64,000 nt of DNA. Origin: Pyramidobacter piscolens. GTDB taxonomy: Bacteria > Synergistota > Synergistia > Synergistales > Dethiosulfovibrionaceae. The stretch covers positions 124,001-188,000 of the forward strand of contig SFDM01000001.1 of assembly GCA_004558205.1 (NCBI GenBank), in the 5' to 3' direction. Both the position numbers and the translations under genes were made by a program. This document shows positions 7,973-16,225 of the stretch, one piece after another (the first letter of the stretch is position 1; the number at the start of each line of letters is the position of its first letter). Under the pieces are notes generated by a model. That model was given only the letters and a program-made list of their open reading frames with translations, did not search any database and had not been told where the DNA came from.

Positions 7973-9853
7973 TTACCGCGCGCGCCTTTTCTGAATCGTC
8001 GCCCAGACGATCACGGCCACGCCGATAGCCGCGCCGACGACGCTGGAGATGATCTCGGGCGTGATCAGGCTGAGCGCCGCCACGAGCAGCACCAGCCTCA
8101 AGAAAAAGTTCAGCGGCACGATCAGGAACCCCGCCACGGAACCAGCCAGCAAATAGGTGCCGAAGAACAGCCAGGCCGACGCCTCTAAAATCTCCGGAAG
8201 GCCGCCCATCAGCAGAATCGCCGGATTGTAGACGAAAACGTAGGGCACCAGGAACGCCACAAGCGCATAGAGCATTCCCGTAAGCCCCGTCCGCATCGAA
8301 TCCGCTCCCGCGATGCCCGCGGCGGTATAGGAGGCGAGGCAGACCGGCGGCGTGATCTGGGCCATAATGCCGAAATAGAACACAAACATGTTGGCCGGCA
8401 GAGGCGCGATGTGCAGGCTAATCAGCACGGGGACGAAGAGAATATTGGACACCAGGTAGGCCGCCACGGTAGGCAGAGCCATGCCCAGGAGCATGCAGCC
8501 CGTCATGGCGATCAGCAGCGCGAGCAGCAAGTTGGACGTGCCGAAGCGCGCGATCACGTTGGAGAACCGCGTAGCGAGCCCCGACTGGATCACGATGCCT
8601 ATAATGATGCCGCAGGCCGCCGTGGGAATCGCGATATTGGCCGCCTGCTTGAGGCCGCTCATCATGGTGTCCCAGAGCGTTTTAAGATCCTGATAGTACT
8701 TGCCGCCCTTGTAGAAACGGCTCAGGAAGTTCAGGACCAGGACAGCGAAGATGCCCATAATGCCGCTTCTCATCAGAGACCGCCCCATAATGATGTAGAC
8801 CACCAGCACGATGGCGGGAATCAGCATATAAACACGCTCGAACAGAGGTTCCTTGACCTCGATGGTCACCTGCTCGCCCGCCACGTCGAGGGCCTGGCGC
8901 TTCGCCATGAAGGATACCAGCCAGAAAACCGACGCGTAATAGGCCAGCGCAGGTATGGCCGCCGACGCCGCCACTTTCATGTAGGGGATGCCCAGCATTT
9001 CGGCCATGATAAAGGCGCCGATGCCCATAATGGGCGGCATGATCTGGCCGCCCGTGGAGGCTACGGCTTCGATGGCCCCCGCCTGGTGGGGCAGATAGCC
9101 CACTTTCTTCATCATGGGAATGGTCATGACGCCCGTGGTAGACACGTTCGCCACGGCGCTGCCCGAAATCATTCCGAGAAGCCCCGATGAGATGACCGCC
9201 GCCTTCGCAGGGCCGCCGGCGCTCTTATTGGAGAACTTCATGCCGAAGTCGATCAGAAGCTGGCCGCCGCCGCACTGAGAGAAGAAGGCGCCGAACAGTA
9301 TAAAGTAGAAAAGGCAGGTGGCCGAGGTGTAGAGCGGCGTGCCGTAAACGCCTCCGGAGCCCAGCGTCATGACCTCGGTAAAGCTCTCCATGTTAGTGCC
9401 CTTGAAGAACAGGATGCCGGGACACCAGGGGCCAATCCAGTCGTAGACCAGGAAGAACAGGATAAAGAAGAAAAGCACGCTGCCGAGAACGCGGCGCACC
9501 GCCTCCATCAGCACGATGATGCAGACCACCGTGGCGATCTTGTCGAAATTCGTCACCTCGTCCACGTACTGGACGCGCTCCACTAGGTGCTGAGTTTCCG
9601 AGAAGACGTAGTAGATCAGAAAAAGGATGCCCGCGAAAAAGGGAGCGTCGAGCCATTTCATCCAAGGCTTTTCCGAATGCTTGTCCGCGGGGTTGACAAG
9701 GAAGACCACTAGCAGGGCGAGAATCAGGTGGAAGGGACTCTGGAGCATCGGATCGAGGGGCCTGATCAGCGCGATATAGAGCTGAAACGCCACAAAGACC
9801 AGCGCGACAGCGATCAACAGGGCCCGTCTTGGCGTCATCTTGTTTTTTTCCAT
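7973..9853 (-). CDS. TRAP transporter fused permease, TAXI type
   Basis: About 626 aa with roughly 16 membrane helices, corresponding to the 4TM plus 12TM fused DctQM-like permease that pairs with TAXI binding proteins. I placed the start at the ATG preceded by GGAGG (codon MEKNKMTPRR); the longer frame has no ribosome site. The motif GGQIMPPIMGIGAFIMAE is the family hallmark. It works with the binding protein encoded upstream to import an organic acid with a sodium gradient. Substrate is inferred from neighbours as a sugar acid or dicarboxylate. Confidence 0.93.
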   Translation of the reverse strand: MEKNKMTPRRALLIAVALVFVAFQLYIALIRPLDPMLQSPFHLILALLVVFLVNPADKHSEKPWMKWLDAPFFAGILFLIYYVFSETQHLVERVQYVDEVTNFDKIATVVCIIVLMEAVRRVLGSVLFFFILFFLVYDWIGPWCPGILFFKGTNMESFTEVMTLGSGGVYGTPLYTSATCLFYFILFGAFFSQCGGGQLLIDFGMKFSNKSAGGPAKAAVISSGLLGMISGSAVANVSTTGVMTIPMMKKVGYLPHQAGAIEAVASTGGQIMPPIMGIGAFIMAEMLGIPYMKVAASAAIPALAYYASVFWLVSFMAKRQALDVAGEQVTIEVKEPLFERVYMLIPAIVLVVYIIMGRSLMRSGIMGIFAVLVLNFLSRFYKGGKYYQDLKTLWDTMMSGLKQAANIAIPTAACGIIIGIVIQSGLATRFSNVIARFGTSNLLLALLIAMTGCMLLGMALPTVAAYLVSNILFVPVLISLHIAPLPANMFVFYFGIMAQITPPVCLASYTAAGIAGADSMRTGLTGMLYALVAFLVPYVFVYNPAILLMGGLPEILEASAWLFFGTYLLAGSVAGFLIVPLNFFLRLVLLVAALSLITPEIISSVVGAAIGVAVIVWATIQKRRAR

Positions 9854-9897
9854 TGTTCGTTCCTCCAAAGGGTTGCGTAGAAACAACGTTTGCCTAT

Positions 9898-9938
9898 AAA
9901 AGCGTAACCAGAAGTTCGCACCTCCGGCTACGCTTTTT
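9898..9938 (-). terminator. Attenuating hairpin between TAXI binding protein and permease genes
   Basis: AAAAGCGTA (9898-9906) pairs with TACGCTTTT (9929-9937), with GC pairs inside. It lies between the binding-protein stop and the permease start, the place where partial terminators usually lower permease relative to binding protein. Confidence 0.65.
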
Positions 9939-9964
9939 CTCATTACGAACGGACCTGCGAAACC

Positions 9965-10984
9965 TTACTTGATGTAGCCCCTATCCTTATAGTAAGCTTC
10001 GGCGCCGGGATGGACGGGAGCGCCGGTCATGACGGGAAGTCCGGCCTTCTCGGGGTCGAAGTGTGACAGAGCCGCAAGCTGCTTGGACAGTTCGCCGCGG
10101 CCTTCGCAAAGAGCTTTGGTGAGGGCGTAGGCCACAGCGTTGTCCATGGCCTTGTTCACGAGGATGACCTGCTGGGATCCCACGGACTTGATCACTGCGG
10201 TCTGGCCCTTCCAGGTGTTGGGCTCGATAGTGATGTAGGAGAATCCCATCTTGGTCAGCTTCTCGAGGGTCTCGTCGCCGAGCTGAGGGAAGTACATTTC
10301 CTTGGTCATGCAGAGTTCCGTGGTGTTGGCCTGTCCGGCCGCCACGTGGTCCACGGTCATGTCGGCCATGCCGTCCTGGAGGTAGGTCTTGATGGCGTCG
10401 CCCCCCAGAAGGTTGACCTTGCCGCCCCAAGCTTCCACGTCCTTCGCCGTGAGCCCGAAGGACTCGAGCAGCTTGACGCAGGCCAGGTTGCCCAGAGACC
10501 CCACCTTCTTGATGGCGATCCTGACGGGATATTTCTGTTTGACCAGCTCTTCGACGGTGGTGATGCCCGTCTTGTCCACAAAGGCCTTGGTGAAGAGCAC
10601 GTTCAGGAAGTCGTGCCCCAGGCCGCCGGCGATGACGGTCACATTTTTCGTGGGGCCGCTTTTCAGGATGCCCGACTCGTAAGCCCACTGGGCGGGGCCG
10701 GCGTTGCTCATAACAATGTCACAACGCTGCTTTTCGATGATGATGGGGGCGCCCACACCGCCGGGCGACTCAGTGGTCAGGTCCACGTTGGAGCCTGTGG
10801 GAAGGCTCTTCAGGAACACGTTGGAAATGGCCGAGGCGTACTGATAAGCGCCGGTACCCACGTCCTGGGTCGCAAAGACCAGGTGGACGGGGTCTTTCAG
10901 CTCATAGGCCGCCGCGCAGGCCATTCCTGCCGAGGCCAGGACTGCCAGGCCCGTCAATACTGTTTTTCTCATGCTCAACTTCAT
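9965..10984 (-). CDS. TAXI-family TRAP transporter solute-binding protein
   Basis: About 339 aa with a signal peptide (MKLSMRKTVLTGLAVLASAG, cleavage after ACAA). I chose the ATG at 10984 because GAGGAGG precedes it and the signal peptide starts there; the longer frame adds an unlikely basic N-terminus. The sequence GTGAYQYASAISN and the later DMTVDHVAAGQANTTEL are typical of the NMT1/TAXI periplasmic binding fold. It captures the substrate for the fused permease downstream. The family includes glutamate- and organic-acid-binding members; the present ligand is not known. Confidence 0.92.
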   Translation of the reverse strand: MKLSMRKTVLTGLAVLASAGMACAAAYELKDPVHLVFATQDVGTGAYQYASAISNVFLKSLPTGSNVDLTTESPGGVGAPIIIEKQRCDIVMSNAGPAQWAYESGILKSGPTKNVTVIAGGLGHDFLNVLFTKAFVDKTGITTVEELVKQKYPVRIAIKKVGSLGNLACVKLLESFGLTAKDVEAWGGKVNLLGGDAIKTYLQDGMADMTVDHVAAGQANTTELCMTKEMYFPQLGDETLEKLTKMGFSYITIEPNTWKGQTAVIKSVGSQQVILVNKAMDNAVAYALTKALCEGRGELSKQLAALSHFDPEKAGLPVMTGAPVHPGAEAYYKDRGYIK

Positions 10985-11079
10985 GTTATTCTGCCTCCTC
11001 TGTAAAGTGTGCTGCCTCTTTTTTGTATGCGCCATATGCGCGAGAAACCGGGAAAATCCCTCCCCGATTCACCCCTAAG

Positions 11080-11973
11080 TTAACGCATTCCCTTCGCTTC
11101 GTTTTCAGCCATCACGCGCTTCAAAGCTTCAAGCCCCTCTTCGGAAACGCTGTTGAAGGGCGCGCGGCACTTGCCAACGGGGTAGCCCAACAGGGCCGCC
11201 GCGGTCTTGACGATCGTGTTTGGATTGCCGAACTTGAAGCAGTTTCTGAAAGGTCTAATGCTGTCCTGCGCCTCCCGGGCCTTCGCGAGGTCGCCAGCCG
11301 CGAACAGGTCGTAGATCGACGCCATGGTCCTGGGGTAAACGTTGGCGCAGCCCGCGATGCCGCCTTTGCCGCCGGCCAGGAGGTTCCACAGGATCAGCGA
11401 ATCGTTGCCCGACAACACGCTGAAGTCCACCCCCCTGGTCAGCTCGATGTACTGGAGCATGTTGTCGAAATTACCGCTGCTGTCCTTGGCTCCCCGTATC
11501 ATGTCGATCCGGCTCAGGCGGGCCACCGTAGCCGGCGCGATGGCGTTGCCAGTGCGGGCGGGAATGTTGTAGAGCACTATGGGCGTCTTCACGGCCTCGG
11601 CGATCGTCCTGTAGTGCTCGTAGATCTCGTTCTGCGACGCCGCAGCGAAGGACGGCGCGATGATCGACAGCACGTCGGCGCCCAGAGACTGGGCCATCAG
11701 CGACTGGCCTATGGTGGCCTTCGTGCCGATGCAGCCCGTTCCGGCGTAAACGGGCACGCGGCCGCGGTTTTCATCGATGACCACGCTCAGAACAAAACGC
11801 TTCTCCTCCTCGCCGAGAATATAGCCCTCGCCGTTGGTGCCAAAAGGGAAAAGCCCATGGATGCCGGCCTTGATCAGGCGATTTACCTGGTTCCGCAGTT
11901 CCTTTTCGTTGACGCTTTCATCCTCGTTCATGGGCGTCAGAATCGGCGCGACAATTCCTTTAATTTCAATCAT
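11080..11973 (-). CDS. Dihydrodipicolinate synthase / N-acetylneuraminate lyase family aldolase
   Basis: 297 aa TIM-barrel class I aldolase. The Schiff-base lysine is in RGAKDSSGN and the family tyrosine in VLYNIPARTGN; the carboxylate loop GTNGEGY is present. Members act either in lysine synthesis (DapA) or in catabolic retro-aldol splitting of 2-keto-3-deoxy acids. It lies 2 bp downstream of pdxA2, in an operon of sugar-acid catabolism, with no lysine genes nearby, so a catabolic keto-acid aldolase or dehydratase is more likely than DapA. This functional choice is inference. Confidence 0.88.
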   Translation of the reverse strand: MIEIKGIVAPILTPMNEDESVNEKELRNQVNRLIKAGIHGLFPFGTNGEGYILGEEEKRFVLSVVIDENRGRVPVYAGTGCIGTKATIGQSLMAQSLGADVLSIIAPSFAAASQNEIYEHYRTIAEAVKTPIVLYNIPARTGNAIAPATVARLSRIDMIRGAKDSSGNFDNMLQYIELTRGVDFSVLSGNDSLILWNLLAGGKGGIAGCANVYPRTMASIYDLFAAGDLAKAREAQDSIRPFRNCFKFGNPNTIVKTAAALLGYPVGKCRAPFNSVSEEGLEALKRVMAENEAKGMR

Positions 11974-11975
11974 GA

Positions 11976-13022
11976 TTATGCATCTCCCAGCCGCGATTTG
12001 GCCTGAGCCAAACGAATCGCGTAGTCAACGGCGTTCACCAGGCTCAGTTCGTTGGCGACGCCCGTTCCCGCGTGGCCGAAGGCCGTGCCGTGATCCACCG
12101 AAGAGCGGATGATGGGCAGCCCCAGTGTGACGTTAACGCCGGCCACGGCGTCCCACATCTTCTTTTCCTTGTCATAGACGAAGCCTACGACCTTGAGGGG
12201 AATATGCCCCTGATCGTGGTACATGCAGACCACGATATCGTACCAGCCGCCCAGCTCCTTCGAAAAAGCCGTGTCGGGCGGCAGCGGACCAATGGCGTCG
12301 ATACCCTCGGCTTTCGCCGCGTCGATGGCGGGAATGATCTCGTCGATCTCCTCCCGGCCGAACATGCCGTTCTCGCCGGCATGGGGGTTCAGCCCCGCCA
12401 CGCCCACGCGGGGCGCCTCGATGCCCAAGTCCATACAGGCTTTGCGGGCGATGCGGATCACGTCGAGGACCCTGTCCTTTTTCACCCGGTCGCAGGCTTC
12501 GCGCAGCGACACGTGTGTGGACACGTGAACCACGCGCATCTCCTGATGGGCCAGCATCATGGTGTACTTTTTCGTGTGGGTGAAATCGGCGTAGATTTCC
12601 GTATGGCCTGAATAGTGATGCCCCGCCAGGTTGATGGCCTCCTTGTTGATCGGGTTGGTCACTGTGGCGTCGATCTCGCCGGCCAGAGCCAGCCCGATCA
12701 CGGTTTTCACGCACTGGAAAGCCGCCTCGCCGGCCATGGCCTGCACCTTGCCGTAAACCAGGCGGTCCATATCCACCAGGTCGAGGGCGTATACGTCTAA
12801 GGTCCCGAACTGGTAGACGCCATCCCTAGGCGACGCGACGGCGTTGATCTTCAGCTCGGGACGGCCGGCGATTCTCAACGCGTCGGCCATGACCTTCGGA
12901 TCGCCCACGATCAGGGGGCGGCAGCGCTCGTAGAGCCCAGGGTCGGCCAGAGCCTTCACGGCGATTTCGGGACCGCAGCCCGCGGGATCGCCCATGGTGA
13001 TGCCAATCAGAGGTCTATTCAT
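11976..13022 (-). CDS. pdxA2: PdxA-family dehydrogenase, probably D-threonate/D-erythronate 4-phosphate dehydrogenase (PdxA2)
   Basis: 348 aa with family motifs ITMGDPAGCGPEI at the N-terminus, GLNPHAGENG in the middle and MYHDQGHIPLK near the C-terminus, containing the histidine metal ligands. PdxA itself acts in vitamin B6 synthesis; the paralogue PdxA2 oxidises and decarboxylates threonate or erythronate 4-phosphate to dihydroxyacetone phosphate. The same operon carries a DUF1537-type four-carbon acid sugar kinase, the known partner of PdxA2, and no other pyridoxine genes, which favours the catabolic role. It is 14 bp downstream of the alcohol dehydrogenase gene. Confidence 0.87.
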   Translation of the reverse strand: MNRPLIGITMGDPAGCGPEIAVKALADPGLYERCRPLIVGDPKVMADALRIAGRPELKINAVASPRDGVYQFGTLDVYALDLVDMDRLVYGKVQAMAGEAAFQCVKTVIGLALAGEIDATVTNPINKEAINLAGHHYSGHTEIYADFTHTKKYTMMLAHQEMRVVHVSTHVSLREACDRVKKDRVLDVIRIARKACMDLGIEAPRVGVAGLNPHAGENGMFGREEIDEIIPAIDAAKAEGIDAIGPLPPDTAFSKELGGWYDIVVCMYHDQGHIPLKVVGFVYDKEKKMWDAVAGVNVTLGLPIIRSSVDHGTAFGHAGTGVANELSLVNAVDYAIRLAQAKSRLGDA

Positions 13023-13036
13023 ACGTCTTCTCCGCT

Positions 13037-14197
13037 TTAACGGGGCAGGATCTGCCGGTAGATCTCGCGGGCGTCGCCGGGCGTCACGGTGCGCTTGTTG
13101 TTGACCAGGAGGCGCGTCACTTCCATGCCGGCGCTGACCAGATCCTCAAGATCCGAGGCCGTGACGCCGAAGCGGCTCAGGTCGGTGGGAATGTCGAGGT
13201 TCTTGACCAGGCTCCCAAGACGGTTCACCACCCAGGCAGATTTCTCCTCCGCGGGCAGGGGCCTTTGAGGGTTGATTCCGTCGTAAACCCGCGCCAGTTC
13301 TTCGCGGCAAGCGGGTTCGTTAAACTTCATGACCGGCGCCAGCAGAATGGCGTTGGACACGCCGTGGGCGATGTGGTACTTGCCGCCCAGAGGGTAGGAC
13401 AGGGCGTGAACCGCCGTGGTACCCGCTGCCGTGATCGCCACGCCGCCGAAGAACGACGCCAGGAGCATGGCGCGTTTGGCCTCCATGTCCTCTTTCAACG
13501 GGTCGCAGGCCGCCTCGATATGAGGAAAGATCAGCTGCATGGCCCTCATGGCGAAGAGGTCGCTGAAGGGCGTGGCTTTGTTGGAGGTGTAGCACTCAAT
13601 CGCGTGGGCCAGGGCGTCGATCCCCGTAGACGCCGCCACGGGGCGCGGCAGCCGGCGGATCATCTCGGCCTCCAGAATCACCATGTCGGCGATCATCTGA
13701 TCGTTGACGATGCCCACTTTCAGTTTCTTCTCGGGCACCGTCACGATCGCGTTGGGCGTGGCCTCGGCGCCAGTGCCGGCGGTGGTGGGAATCATCAGCG
13801 TAGGCACGGTTTTTTTAGCCAGCGCCGGATTGGACAGCAGGTCGCGGATGCCGTAAGCGTCAGTATCGAGCACCGACGCCAGCTTTGCCGCGTCCATCAC
13901 GCTGCCGCCGCCCACGGCTACGATCAGGTCAGCCTTCACGGCGCGGAAAGCGGCGACACTCTCCGCGGCCTGATCCACCGTGGGTTCGATGGCCAGGTTA
14001 TCGATCACCGAGGTCTCCACGCCGGCTTCGCCGAGCAGCTTCAGCGTCCCGTCGATCAACCCCGCGGCGGCAAGCCCCCGATCGGTAAAGAGCGCCGCTT
14101 TCCGAGCGCCCGTCGCCGCGATTTTCACGTTCTCCAAAGCCCCCTCGCCGGCATAGACCTTCTGAGGCATGCGCAGCGAATAGTTTTTCATCGCCAT
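13037..14197 (-). CDS. Iron-containing alcohol dehydrogenase
   Basis: 386 aa group III dehydrogenase. The NAD-binding motif GGGSVMDAAK and metal-ligand segments GIDALAHAIECY and HALSYPLGGKYHIAHG, with three histidines, are intact. The start at 14197 is preceded by AAGGAG nine bases upstream, so the longer frame from 14227 is less likely. It probably interconverts a hydroxyl and carbonyl group in the sugar-acid pathway encoded around it; enzymes of this family with DtnK/PdxA2 neighbours act on hydroxy acids. The specific substrate cannot be read from the sequence. Confidence 0.9.
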   Translation of the reverse strand: MAMKNYSLRMPQKVYAGEGALENVKIAATGARKAALFTDRGLAAAGLIDGTLKLLGEAGVETSVIDNLAIEPTVDQAAESVAAFRAVKADLIVAVGGGSVMDAAKLASVLDTDAYGIRDLLSNPALAKKTVPTLMIPTTAGTGAEATPNAIVTVPEKKLKVGIVNDQMIADMVILEAEMIRRLPRPVAASTGIDALAHAIECYTSNKATPFSDLFAMRAMQLIFPHIEAACDPLKEDMEAKRAMLLASFFGGVAITAAGTTAVHALSYPLGGKYHIAHGVSNAILLAPVMKFNEPACREELARVYDGINPQRPLPAEEKSAWVVNRLGSLVKNLDIPTDLSRFGVTASDLEDLVSAGMEVTRLLVNNKRTVTPGDAREIYRQILPR

Positions 14198-14236
14198 ATA
14201 AAAAAACTCCTTTCCTGCAATCATCATATAAATTGC

Positions 14237-14665
14237 GGTTTACCGGCGTACCGGCGTCACTCGCTAAACGTCCCAGCTGCTGAAAAAAGAGATGGTTCAG
14301 CAGTACAGGTCAAAACCTTAAAGCGCAAAACTTTGTAGAATAAAACCTGTGAATCAGTAAAAAACCTTGATAATTCTCATTTCTATTGAACTGCTGAGCG
14401 TTACTTGGCCTTTATTTGGGGTTTACTTTGCGATCCTCCGCGTGACCTTTGCGCCCATTGCGATTCAATCTTTGGCCCCCGCCTTTGCCCCTGCTTTTGA
14501 ACCGGCTTTTACGCCAGCAGCGCAGGGAGGCGGCGCTCGATAAACGTTCCAGATGCGAAGAAGCCTTCCCCCGGCCCAACCGGAGGCGTACGTTTGTACG
14601 GTGAGGATTGGGCCGGGGAAGGATTCGAGCAGCTGGGACGTTTAGCGAGTGACGCCGGTAAACAG
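14237..14665 (-). mobile_element. MITE-like element, copy C, with inverted terminal repeats
   Basis: The sequence TTTACCGGCG...TCACTCGCTAAACGTC at 14239-14284 recurs as its reverse complement at 14629-14663, giving inverted ends about 35 bp long. Inside are a GC-rich module (14510-14630) shared with 1945-2105 and a degenerate CGCAAAGG module. There is no transposase gene. It sits between kinase and dehydrogenase genes of one operon and ends 7 bp from the kinase stop codon. Confidence 0.75.
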
Positions 14666-14669
14666 CGAT

Positions 14670-15920
14670 TCATTCGCTCGCCCCGTAATGCTCTTCGATG
14701 AATCGCGCAGCGTTGACAAAAGCTTCTTTCGAGCCCATGCCGCCCGATTTGGAAACGATCATCATGCTGCCCTCGGGCAGTTCGGCACGGGACAGCACCA
14801 CGCCAGGCTCGATCTCGCAGAGCGGCCTCATGCGCGTGCATTCCATGCTCGCCAGCACGCCGCTCAAGGTGTCGCCGCCCATCACCATGAAGACGCCCCT
14901 CACGCCCCGCAGGTACAGCCGCCGGACAAGCTCGCCCATATGGCGGGCCACGTCGCGGCTTTTTTCCTCAAAACCGGAGCGTTCCCAGCCCTCTCCCGGC
15001 GCTTCGCCGTAAAGAAGAAGCCGTTTTTTCCGACCGTAGAGCGCCGTGATCCCCTCCACCGCCGCGTCGCCCTCGGCCCCGGCGGGAATGCCCCTCTGCA
15101 TCTGTTCGGACGTGAGGCGCCAAGCGTCAAATCCCCTGCGGCGGGCGTGGTCAAGCTGCGCCGCCGTGATCGGGTTCAGACTGCCCGAGACCACCAGCAG
15201 TCCTTTGTCCGTCACGGTCAAGGGGGGCAGGGGCTGATGCAGATGAAGCAACCTCGGCAGATACTCCGCAAATCCAGCGCACCCCGCCAGCACCGTAACT
15301 GGTTTCATCTCGCCCAACCTGCCCGCGATTTCGGCGCAGGCCCTGTCCGACGAGACGTCGCAGAGAAGGATCTCCATCCGCCCCGTTGGCTGGGGAAGCG
15401 AAGCGCCCTCGGCCAACGGAACCACGGGCACACCGCTCTGGCGGCCGATAATCGCCGATACCGACGATTCCGTCACGGGCTCGAAGGGATCGCGCCCAAA
15501 GACGCTCTCCTTCACGGGAACGCCGTCGATATACTGCACGCCGCCGCGGGTCAGCCGGTTCAGCTTGGGATAGGCCGGAACGAAGACAAGCCGCCGGGCC
15601 CCGCTGCCCTCCAAAACGCCCTCCAGCTCGGCCCCCACGTTGCCGCGCAGCGCCGAATCGGTTTTTTTGTAGATCACGGGAACGCCCGCCTTCGCCGCCC
15701 GCCTGGCGATGCCGCACACGATCTCAAAGGCCCGGCGCGGTTCCAGGTGCCGCGACTCGGTGTCGACCACCACCACGGAGTTCCTGGCGTCCTCCTTCCA
15801 AGGCTCGAAAGAAAGGTTCAGATTGGTCGTCACATGGGTATGGGCCCCGCATTTCGCCAGCTGCACCCCCGAGTCGAGAGCGCCCGTAAAATCGTCAGCC
15901 AGTATGAGCAATCGGAACAT
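14670..15920 (-). CDS. Four-carbon acid sugar kinase family protein (DtnK/OtnK-like)
   Basis: About 416 aa. It begins with LLILADDFTGALDSGVQLA, the signature of the DUF1537 N-terminal substrate domain, and ends with the nucleotide-binding domain (GGDTLSGVLASM, SKSGGMGSKEAF). The start at 15920 is supported by GGAG eight bases upstream; the longer reading frame encodes an implausible N-terminus. Family members phosphorylate D-threonate, D-erythronate or 3-oxo-tetronate at O4. With PdxA2 and an alcohol dehydrogenase in the same direction it forms a plausible tetronate degradation route. It faces the regulator gene across a 305-bp divergent region. Confidence 0.9.
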   Translation of the reverse strand: MFRLLILADDFTGALDSGVQLAKCGAHTHVTTNLNLSFEPWKEDARNSVVVVDTESRHLEPRRAFEIVCGIARRAAKAGVPVIYKKTDSALRGNVGAELEGVLEGSGARRLVFVPAYPKLNRLTRGGVQYIDGVPVKESVFGRDPFEPVTESSVSAIIGRQSGVPVVPLAEGASLPQPTGRMEILLCDVSSDRACAEIAGRLGEMKPVTVLAGCAGFAEYLPRLLHLHQPLPPLTVTDKGLLVVSGSLNPITAAQLDHARRRGFDAWRLTSEQMQRGIPAGAEGDAAVEGITALYGRKKRLLLYGEAPGEGWERSGFEEKSRDVARHMGELVRRLYLRGVRGVFMVMGGDTLSGVLASMECTRMRPLCEIEPGVVLSRAELPEGSMMIVSKSGGMGSKEAFVNAARFIEEHYGASE

Positions 15921-15972
15921 GCTGTCAACTCCGTTCTTCCTCAGGTCTCCATGATCTGTTTTAAAGTTTTGA

Positions 15973-16043
15973 TTCATGATGAGCATAAGAAAAAAAAGCT
16001 CGTCAATCAAGAGGCAAAGTCGCTTTTTTAGTCTCATCATGAA
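15973..16043. promoter_or_regulatory. Pair of inverted 11-mers in the kinase/regulator divergent region
   Basis: TTCATGATGAG (15973-15983) and CTCATCATGAA (16033-16043) are perfect reverse complements with centres 60 bp apart. The pair lies between the kinase start and the regulator, in AT-rich DNA, and could be two operator half-sites for the PrpR-like protein. Operator function is inferred from position and symmetry only. Confidence 0.45.
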
Positions 16044-16077
16044 ACTTTTTTCAAGGAACTGTTTCATTTTTAAACAT

Positions 16078-16122
16078 AAAAGGGTTCTGCTCCGACAAAC
16101 TGCGGCGCAGAACCCTTTTAAT
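16078..16122 (+). terminator. Hairpin with U-run in the regulator leader
   Basis: AAAAGGGTTCTGC (16078-16090) pairs with GCAGAACCCTTTT (16107-16119), followed by AATTCTTTTTTT. It lies upstream of both divergent genes, so it acts either as a leader attenuator for the rightward regulator or as insulation between the two promoters. Confidence 0.7.
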
Positions 16123-16225
16123 TCTTTTTTTAAAAATAAAGATGAAAATATTTCTCGTATTTTAGCTTAATTTTTCTTATATACGTGTTAAAATAAGACA
16201 TTTCCCCTTTATGAGGTGTCTGAAA

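Noticed and set aside
11080..11973. Lysine biosynthesis DapA
   Set aside because: The fold matches, but the operon context is sugar-acid catabolism and no other lysine gene is near, so I used the family name only.
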